Positions 7,830 to 12,355 of a DNA stretch of 12,355 nucleotides are shown piece by piece (the stretch's first letter is position 1; the number at the start of each line of letters is the position of its first letter). The DNA lies in assembly GCA_902782505.1 (NCBI GenBank), contig CACZNO010000245.1, positions 1 through 12,355 on the forward strand, given 5' to 3'. Below the pieces are notes generated by a model. The model ran no database searches and was not told the DNA's origin. It saw only the letters and a program-made list of their open reading frames with translations. The position numbers and the translations under genes were made by a program. The stretch comes from an uncultured Erysipelotrichaceae bacterium (GTDB taxonomy: Bacteria > Bacillota_I > Bacilli_A > Erysipelotrichales > Erysipelotrichaceae).

Positions 7830-8015
7830 TTACCAGCTGGCCTTTCTGACGCCCGGGATCTGACCTTTGTAAGCCAGTTCGCGGAAGCAGATACGGCACA
7901 GTTTATACTTTCTTAACACGGAGTGCGGACGTCCGCATTTCTGACATCTCGTGTATTCACGGGTCGAGAACTTCGCCGGACGAGCGGCCTTGATTTTAAG
8001 ACTGGTTTTTGCCAT
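7830..8015 (-). CDS. rpsN: 30S ribosomal protein S14, zinc-binding short form
   Basis: S14 sits in the small-subunit head. This is the 61-residue short form (called RpsN or RpsZ) that is common in Gram-positive bacteria. It carries two zinc-binding pairs, Cys24-x-x-Cys27 (CQKC) and Cys40-x-x-Cys43 (CRIC), and ends in the conserved [11 protein letters not shown]. All four ligands are intact, so it is the zinc-dependent version and not the longer zinc-free paralogue. TAGGAGG, overlapping the rplE stop codon, precedes the start. The place between rplE and rpsH is standard. Confidence 0.98.
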   Translation of the reverse strand: MAKTSLKIKAARPAKFSTREYTRCQKCGRPHSVLRKYKLCRICFRELAYKGQIPGVRKASW

Positions 8016-8027
8016 TCTCTTATCCTC

Positions 8028-8567
8028 CTACTTTTCGAAAGGCATGCCTAATGCAGTCAGCAGTGCCTTTGCTTCTTCGTTGGTCTTCGCCGTTGTGACG
8101 AATACCACGTCCATACCGCGGATGATCGCTACTTTATCGTAGTTGATTTCCGGGAAGATCAGCTGTTCCTTGACACCCAGGGTGTAGTTGCCTCTGCCGT
8201 CGAACGCCGTTTTGCTGACGCCGCGGAAGTCACGTACACGCGGAAGGGAGATATTGAACAGTTTGTCCATGAAGTCGTACATTCTTTCGCCTCTTAAGGT
8301 TACTTTGCAGCCGATCGACATGTTCTCACGGATTTTGAAGTTCGCGATGGACTTCTTCGCCTTGGTGATGATCGGCTTCTGACCGCTGATCTGGGTTAAT
8401 TCCGCAACCGCTTCTTCCAGCGCTTTCGGATTATCCTTCGCATCGCCGACACCCATGTTGATGACGATTTTGACAACTTTCGGGCATTCCATGACGGAGC
8501 TGTACTGGAATTTTTCCGTAAGTTCCTTCACGATTGTCTCATTGTATTTCTGATTTAAACGGTTCAT
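8028..8567 (-). CDS. rplE: 50S ribosomal protein L5
   Basis: L5 binds 5S rRNA in the central protuberance and touches P-site tRNA and S13. The 179-residue product contains [40 protein letters not shown], the signature [39 protein letters not shown], and the end [20 protein letters not shown]. Length is typical. The ATG lies ten bases from rplX, whose TAG stop forms the start of the TAGGAGG site. Confidence 0.98.
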   Translation of the reverse strand: MNRLNQKYNETIVKELTEKFQYSSVMECPKVVKIVINMGVGDAKDNPKALEEAVAELTQISGQKPIITKAKKSIANFKIRENMSIGCKVTLRGERMYDFMDKLFNISLPRVRDFRGVSKTAFDGRGNYTLGVKEQLIFPEINYDKVAIIRGMDVVFVTTAKTNEEAKALLTALGMPFEK

Positions 8568-8577
8568 GTATGCCCTC

Positions 8578-8886
8578 CTACTTCACTTTCGCACCGGTCT
8601 TCTTGTAGACGCGGACCTTTTCGCCTTTTTCTACGGTGTAACCGATCTTGCTGGCTTTCTTCGCCTTGGAATCATACGCCATGACGTTGGAAGCATCGAT
8701 CGGAAGCTGAATGTCAACCATTCCGCCGTCCGGATTCGCCTGATTCGGCTTCATCGCTTTCTTATAGACGTTCACGCCTTCTACGATGACCTTGTTTTCT
8801 TTCGGGAATGCTTTGGTGACTTCGCCGACGGTACCTTTGTACTTGCCGGTGATGACCATGACCTTATCGCCTGTTTTAATCTTCAT
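8578..8886 (-). CDS. rplX: 50S ribosomal protein L24
   Basis: L24 is an early assembly initiator of the large subunit that binds the 5' end of 23S rRNA near the exit tunnel. The 102-residue product has the KOW motif near the N-terminus ([20 protein letters not shown]), then [19 protein letters not shown] and [16 protein letters not shown], and a basic tail. Length is typical of Bacillota. It lies 12 bases after rplN behind TAGGAGG. Confidence 0.98.
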   Translation of the reverse strand: MKIKTGDKVMVITGKYKGTVGEVTKAFPKENKVIVEGVNVYKKAMKPNQANPDGGMVDIQLPIDASNVMAYDSKAKKASKIGYTVEKGEKVRVYKKTGAKVK

Positions 8887-8898
8887 ATGTGCACCCTC

Positions 8899-9267
8899 CT
8901 ACCAAACTTCCGGGGCCAGCGACAGGATCTTCATGTAATCGCCTTCCCTGAGTTCACGCGCGACAGGACCGAAAATACGGGTGCCTACCGGCGTTTTGTC
9001 ATCCTTGATGATGACAGCTGCGTTATCGTCGAACTTGATGTAGGAGCCGTTGCTTCTTCTGACACCGTATACCGTACGGACGATAACTGCTTTGACAACA
9101 TCGCCGGCCTTGACCGTTCCGTCCGGCTGCGCGGATTTCACGGCACAGACAACGATATCACCGATGCTCGCGCTCTTGCGGCGGCTTCCGCCCAAGCAGC
9201 GGATGACCAGTAATTCCTTCGCACCGGAGTTGTCCGCAACTTTTAATCTTGTTTCATTCTGAACCAT
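8899..9267 (-). CDS. rplN: 50S ribosomal protein L14
   Basis: L14 lies at the subunit interface and binds the silencing factor RsfS in organisms that have it. The 122-residue product has [55 protein letters not shown], and [20 protein letters not shown] through the end LAPEVW. It begins MVQNETRL where MIQxE is more common. The 122-residue length is exactly typical. A TAAGGAGG site overlaps the rpsQ stop. This gene conventionally opens the spc operon, but only 12 bases separate it from rpsQ, so no separate promoter is visible. Confidence 0.98.
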   Translation of the reverse strand: MVQNETRLKVADNSGAKELLVIRCLGGSRRKSASIGDIVVCAVKSAQPDGTVKAGDVVKAVIVRTVYGVRRSNGSYIKFDDNAAVIIKDDKTPVGTRIFGPVARELREGDYMKILSLAPEVW

Positions 9268-9279
9268 GCGACTTCCTCC

Positions 9280-9543
9280 TTACAGTACGATTGCCTTTTC
9301 AACGACTTCCACTAAACGGAAACGCTTGGTAGCGGATAACGGACGGGTCTCTTCGATCACGACAACGTCACCGATTTTCGCTTCGTTGTTTTCATCATGA
9401 ACGTGGAACTTCTTGGAATACTTAACACGTTTGCCATAAAGAGGATGATTCTTCGACGTGTTGACTTCTACGACGATCGTCTTGTCCATTTTGTCGGATA
9501 CGACGGTACCGCGGTAGGATTTACGACTGTTTCTTTCCATCAT
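9280..9543 (-). CDS. rpsQ: 30S ribosomal protein S17
   Basis: S17 is a primary 16S rRNA-binding protein with an OB fold. The 87-residue product has [17 protein letters not shown], the loop region [40 protein letters not shown] and the end [11 protein letters not shown]. Length fits the family. Two tandem ATG codons (9538-9543) open the frame; both lie within reach of TAAGGAGG, which begins with the rpmC stop codon, so either Met could be used. Confidence 0.98.
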   Translation of the reverse strand: MMERNSRKSYRGTVVSDKMDKTIVVEVNTSKNHPLYGKRVKYSKKFHVHDENNEAKIGDVVVIEETRPLSATKRFRLVEVVEKAIVL

Positions 9544-9554
9544 CTGTTTCCTCC

Positions 9555-9755
9555 TTATTTCGCTTCACCGGCACGTTCGGTGAGCACTGTTTTAATACGC
9601 GCGATGGTTCTGCGGATTTCACGCATTCTCATCGGGTTTTCTAACTGACCGGTCGCCTGCTGGAAGTGAAGAGTATAGAGTTCTTCCTTTAACGAAGCAA
9701 CTTCTTTCGTTAATTCTTCATTCGATTTTTCACGAATTTCCTTGATTTTCATCAT
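9555..9755 (-). CDS. rpmC: 50S ribosomal protein L29
   Basis: L29 is a small helical-hairpin protein at the exit tunnel rim; with L23 it helps form the docking site for SRP and trigger factor. The 66-residue product has [40 protein letters not shown] and [19 protein letters not shown], the diagnostic signatures. It overlaps rplP by four bases (ATGA at 9752-9755). Two ATG codons stand in tandem; AGGAGG lies ten bases before the first, inside the rplP coding sequence, so translational coupling to L16 is likely. Confidence 0.98.
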   Translation of the reverse strand: MMKIKEIREKSNEELTKEVASLKEELYTLHFQQATGQLENPMRMREIRRTIARIKTVLTERAGEAK

Positions 9756-10177
9756 CTGAATTCATCCTCCTCGCCTTTCTTGACGAAACGGCACTTGATC
9801 GGGAGTTTGCCCGACGCTAAGCGCAGAGCTTCCTTCGCAACCGCTTCATCGACTCCGCCAACTTCGAACATAACTCTGCCCGGTTTGACGACAGCAACCC
9901 AGTTTTCAACGGAACCTTTACCGGATCCCATACGTACTTCCAACGGCTTCTTGGTGCGAGCCATATGCGGGAAGATATTGATCCAGACCTGGCCGCCTCT
10001 CTTCATGTAACGGGTCATCGCTACACGGGCCGCCTCGATCTGACGGGAATCGATATAAGCGCCGTCCATCGCTACCAATCCGAATTCACCGTTTGTTACA
10101 TAACGGCCGGCCTTGGTTTTGCCTTCATAGCTAACGCGATGCGGTCTTCTATACTTTGTTCTTTTCGGCATCAACAT
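9752..10177 (-). CDS. rplP: 50S ribosomal protein L16
   Basis: L16 is a late-assembly large-subunit protein near the A-site tRNA and peptidyl transferase centre. The 141-residue product starts [14 protein letters not shown], then [60 protein letters not shown] and REALRLA-type helix [20 protein letters not shown]. The end is an acidic tail, GEEDEFR. Family starts of the form ML(M/L)PKR support the first ATG over the ATG at the third codon. It begins three bases after rpsC with a weak ribosome binding site inside the rpsC end, and its own tail codons GAG-GAG supply the rpmC site. Confidence 0.98.
   Translation of the reverse strand: MLMPKRTKYRRPHRVSYEGKTKAGRYVTNGEFGLVAMDGAYIDSRQIEAARVAMTRYMKRGGQVWINIFPHMARTKKPLEVRMGSGKGSVENWVAVVKPGRVMFEVGGVDEAVAKEALRLASGKLPIKCRFVKKGEEDEFR
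9766..9771 (-). promoter_or_regulatory. rpmC ribosome binding site inside the 3' end of rplP
   Basis: AGGAGG on the minus strand lies within the codons for the acidic tail of L16 and stands ten bases before the first of two tandem rpmC ATG codons. The two genes share the ATGA overlap at 9752-9755, so ribosomes finishing L16 stop at the L29 start. Confidence 0.85.
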
Positions 10178-10180
10178 AGT

Positions 10181-10984
10181 CTATTCACCATCCTTCGCTT
10201 CCGCCGCTGCTTTCACAGCTGCGATTCCTTCCGGCGTGTTCGCTGCCGGACGACCCGGACGGTTTCCGCGGTTACCGCGGCGATCATCGCGGCGGTTGAA
10301 CTTGCGGTCACGCTGTGCGAACTTCGGAGCTTCCGGCTCCTTCGCCATTTCGCCGCGTTTTACTTCACCGCGGCAGATCCAGACTTTTACGCCCAGACGG
10401 CCATAGGTGGTCTTCGCTTCCGCATGCGCGTAGTCAATGTCCGCGCGCAGGGTGTGCAGAGGTACGACACCTTCGCTGTAGCCTTCGGAACGTGCGATAT
10501 CCGCGCCGCCCAAACGGCCGGAGATCTTCGTCTTGATGCCTTTCGCGCCCGAACGCATGGTGCGCTGGATCGCTTTCTTCTGCGCGCTGCGGAAACTTGC
10601 GCGTGCTTCGAGCTGTTCCGCGATGTTCTGCGCGACTAAGATCGCATCCAGATCCGGGTTCGCGATTTCAACGACCTTGACATGGACAGCCTTGTCGGAG
10701 CCCACCAGGTTCGTTAATTCCTTGTTGATGTTGGCGATGGTTTCGCCGTTGGGACCGATCACAACACCCGGACGCGCGGTGCGGACGATGATCTCGATCT
10801 GTTTCGCGGTACGTTCGATCTCAATGCGGGATACGCTCGCGCCGTGAAGTTTTTCGAATAAGAAGTTACGGATTTTGATGTCTTCCAGCAATAAGTTGGA
10901 ATAATTCTTTTCTGCGTACCAGCGGGAATCCCAGTCACGGATGATTCCTACACGCATTCCTACAGGACTTACTTTATGACCCAT
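10181..10984 (-). CDS. rpsC: 30S ribosomal protein S3 with C-terminal extension
   Basis: S3 forms part of the mRNA entry channel and, with S4 and S5, the ribosomal helicase activity. The 267-residue product starts [20 protein letters not shown]. It has the KH domain around [17 protein letters not shown] (70-86) and the C-terminal domain [40 protein letters not shown] and [11 protein letters not shown]. The conserved fold ends near 212. The remaining 55 residues are an extension with an Arg/Asn/Gly-rich part (about 225-246, including [19 protein letters not shown]) and an Ala/Glu end; Bacillus S3 has about 218 residues. At the helicase site the motif reads SFRSAQKKA, with Ser133 at the place of the second arginine of E. 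coli FRRAMK. TAGGAGG lies before the ATG, 11 bases after rplV. Confidence 0.97.
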   Translation of the reverse strand: MGHKVSPVGMRVGIIRDWDSRWYAEKNYSNLLLEDIKIRNFLFEKLHGASVSRIEIERTAKQIEIIVRTARPGVVIGPNGETIANINKELTNLVGSDKAVHVKVVEIANPDLDAILVAQNIAEQLEARASFRSAQKKAIQRTMRSGAKGIKTKISGRLGGADIARSEGYSEGVVPLHTLRADIDYAHAEAKTTYGRLGVKVWICRGEVKRGEMAKEPEAPKFAQRDRKFNRRDDRRGNRGNRPGRPAANTPEGIAAVKAAAEAKDGE

Positions 10985-10995
10985 GATGTAACCTC

Positions 10996-11334
10996 CTATT
11001 TCTTCTCATCCGAGAGAACCACGGTGATGTGGCTGGAACGCTTCAGAATCTGGGAAGCGCTGCCCTTCGCTCTCGGCATCCATCTCTTTAACGTGGTGCC
11101 TTCGTCCGCATAGCACGCTTTGACGAACAGCTTGTCTTCTTCCATGTCGTGGTTGTTGACCGCGTTGGCCGCCGCGCTCTTTAACAGTTTGCCTACCGGA
11201 ACGCCTGCGCGTACACGGCTGAACTGGCAGATCGCCTGGGCTTCCTTGAGTCCCTTACCGCGGATGTTGTCAAGCAGAAGACGAACTTTGCGCGGAGAGA
11301 TGCGAACATTTCTTGCGTATGCTTTGGTTTCCAT
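10996..11334 (-). CDS. rplV: 50S ribosomal protein L22
   Basis: L22 binds all domains of 23S rRNA, and its long beta-hairpin lines the narrow part of the exit tunnel. The 112-residue product has [40 protein letters not shown], and the hairpin [20 protein letters not shown] followed by [13 protein letters not shown]. Length is typical. No deletion is seen in the hairpin region that is altered in some macrolide-resistant strains. TAGGAGG, overlapping the rpsS stop, stands before the start. Confidence 0.98.
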   Translation of the reverse strand: METKAYARNVRISPRKVRLLLDNIRGKGLKEAQAICQFSRVRAGVPVGKLLKSAAANAVNNHDMEEDKLFVKACYADEGTTLKRWMPRAKGSASQILKRSSHITVVLSDEKK

Positions 11335-11345
11335 ATTCTATCCTC

Positions 11346-11624
11346 CTATTTGCCCATCTTCTTGTCGTCGCCGCCATGGCCGCCGAAACGGCGTGTCGGA
11401 ACGAATTCACCTAATTTGTGTCCGACCATGTCTTCGGTAACGTATACCGGGACATGTTCTTTTCCGTTATGAACCGCGAAGGTATGTTCCACGAAATTCG
11501 GGAAGATAACGGATCTGCGGGACCAGGTCTTAATGACTTCTTTTTTGCCGGATTTGTTCTGCGCTTCTACTTTTTTCATTAAGTGTTCGTCACAGAACGG
11601 ACCTTTTTTAACACTGCGACTCAT
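11346..11624 (-). CDS. rpsS: 30S ribosomal protein S19
   Basis: S19 lies in the small-subunit head, pairs with S13, and contacts bridge B1a. The 92-residue product begins [20 protein letters not shown] and has [40 protein letters not shown] and [14 protein letters not shown] before a basic end. Length is exactly typical. The start is preceded by GGGAGG, 13 bases after rplB. The order rplB-rpsS-rplV-rpsC is standard. Confidence 0.98.
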   Translation of the reverse strand: MSRSVKKGPFCDEHLMKKVEAQNKSGKKEVIKTWSRRSVIFPNFVEHTFAVHNGKEHVPVYVTEDMVGHKLGEFVPTRRFGGHGGDDKKMGK

Positions 11625-11637
11625 GATTTATCCTCCC

Positions 11638-12355
11638 TTATTTACCATTCTTGCGATGGATGATCAGCTTGGTGCTGGCCAGTTTGCTGCGTCTGGTCTT
11701 GACGCCCATTGCTTTCTTGCCCCACGGGGTCATCGGAGATTTACGTCCGATCGGAGTACGGCCTTCGCCGCCGCCGTGCGGATGATCGACCGGGTTCATG
11801 ACGGAACCGCGGACGGTCGGACGAATGTTCTTCCATCTGTTTCTGCCCGCTTTGCCGATGTTGACTAACGAGTGGTCGCCGTTGCCGACGATACCGATGG
11901 TCGCGCGGCACGCGGATTCGATTTTGCGTACTTCGCCGCTGGACAGACGGATGATCGTGTACTTGCCGTCTACGCCCAGAGTCTGTGCGCTGGTGCCTGC
12001 CGATCTAGCCAGCTGGCCGCCCTTGCCCGGCTTCAGTTCTACGTTATGAACATAGGTGCCGTCCGGGATGTTCTTTAATTCCATGCAGTTACCGACTTTG
12101 ATGTCTTCTTTTTCGCCGGATACGACGGTCATGCCGACCTTCAGATCCTTCGGAGCGATGATATAGCGTTTTTCACCGTCCGCGTAGTTCAGTAACGCGA
12201 TGTTCGCAGAACGGTTCGGATCGTATTCGATCGTCGCGACTTTCGCCGGGATGCCGTCCTTATTTCTCTTGAAATCAATGATACGGTACAGTCTCTTGAC
12301 GCCGCCGCCCTGATGACGGGTGGTAACGCGGCCGGTATTTCCGCGGCCTGCATGT
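11638..12355 (-). CDS. rplB: 50S ribosomal protein L2, C-terminal part (5' end beyond window)
   Basis: L2 is a primary 23S rRNA-binding protein needed for subunit association and for a functional peptidyl transferase centre. The frame is open from the stop at 11638 to the right edge, giving 239 codons; the family has about 275, so some 36 residues are missing. The visible start reads [20 protein letters not shown], followed by [20 protein letters not shown] and the SH3-like middle. The C-terminal signature is [20 protein letters not shown], whose histidine region is needed for peptidyl transfer. The Met at 12130-12132 is internal and is not the start. No break or frameshift is seen. Confidence 0.98.
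   Translation of the reverse strand, partial: HAGRGNTGRVTTRHQGGGVKRLYRIIDFKRNKDGIPAKVATIEYDPNRSANIALLNYADGEKRYIIAPKDLKVGMTVVSGEKEDIKVGNCMELKNIPDGTYVHNVELKPGKGGQLARSAGTSAQTLGVDGKYTIIRLSSGEVRKIESACRATIGIVGNGDHSLVNIGKAGRNRWKNIRPTVRGSVMNPVDHPHGGGEGRTPIGRKSPMTPWGKKAMGVKTRRSKLASTKLIIHRKNGK

Noticed and set aside
8566..9213. 215-codon open frame on the plus strand
   Set aside because: It lies opposite rplX and rplN, has no recognisable domain and no good ribosome binding site, and is explained by codon bias of the real genes on the other strand.
9965..10639. 224-codon open frame on the plus strand
   Set aside because: It is antisense to rplP and rpsC, and its composition (rich in Arg, Phe, Cys, His) is typical of a shadow frame. 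The real genes here are unmistakable.
11638..12132. rplB starting at the Met at 12130-12132
   Set aside because: The frame stays open to the right edge and encodes conserved L2 sequence upstream of this Met, so the Met is internal and the gene is simply cut by the window.
1..12355. Mobile elements, CRISPR arrays, phage genes, RNA genes or a new biological system
   Set aside because: The whole window is filled with conserved, intact translation genes in their standard order; there are no direct repeat arrays, transposase fragments, tRNA/rRNA genes or unexplained gene-sized gaps.

Overview
The window is one densely packed, single-strand block of translation genes: the middle and end of the bacterial S10-spc-alpha ribosomal protein cluster, all read on the minus strand (from position 12355 down towards 1). 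In transcription order it holds rplB (5' end cut off), rpsS, rplV, rpsC, rplP, rpmC, rpsQ, rplN, rplX, rplE, rpsN, rpsH, rplF, rplR, rpsE, rplO, secY, adk, map, infA, rpmJ, rpsM, rpsK, rpoA, rplQ. A strong intrinsic terminator follows, and then the first 26 codons of a probable SAM-dependent O-methyltransferase that runs off the left edge.

The organism is most probably a member of the Bacillota (Firmicutes) with roughly balanced base composition. The pointers are the secY-adk-map-infA-rpmJ-rpsM-rpsK-rpoA-rplQ order without rpsD, a short zinc-binding S14, a four-cysteine LID in adenylate kinase, and near-consensus AGGAGG ribosome binding sites at almost every gene. The absence of rpmD (L30) between rpsE and rplO suggests a lineage near the Erysipelotrichia/Mollicutes, but this placement is inference and not proven by the window.

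Layout: 12355-9280 is the S10-operon part (L2, S19, L22, S3, L16, L29, S17). 9267-5379 is the spc part (L14, L24, L5, S14, S8, L6, L18, S5, L15). 5377-2412 carries protein export and housekeeping genes (SecY, adenylate kinase, methionine aminopeptidase, IF-1). 2385-122 is the alpha part (L36, S13, S11, RNA polymerase alpha, L17). Intergenic gaps run from a 4-bp overlap to 43 bp, with none near 300 bp. No internal terminator or convincing internal promoter is visible, so the block looks like one long transcript ending at 86-112.

The genes supply both ribosomal subunits, the initiation factor, the core transcription subunit, the membrane protein channel, and the enzyme that trims initiator methionine. 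No novel defence, mobile or biosynthetic system is visible. The points worth a second look are the missing rpmD, the arginine/glycine-rich tails on S3 and S5 (neighbours at the mRNA entry channel), a serine replacing one of the S3 helicase arginines, the terminator that almost touches the next start codon, and the repeated fusion of stop codons with Shine-Dalgarno sites.
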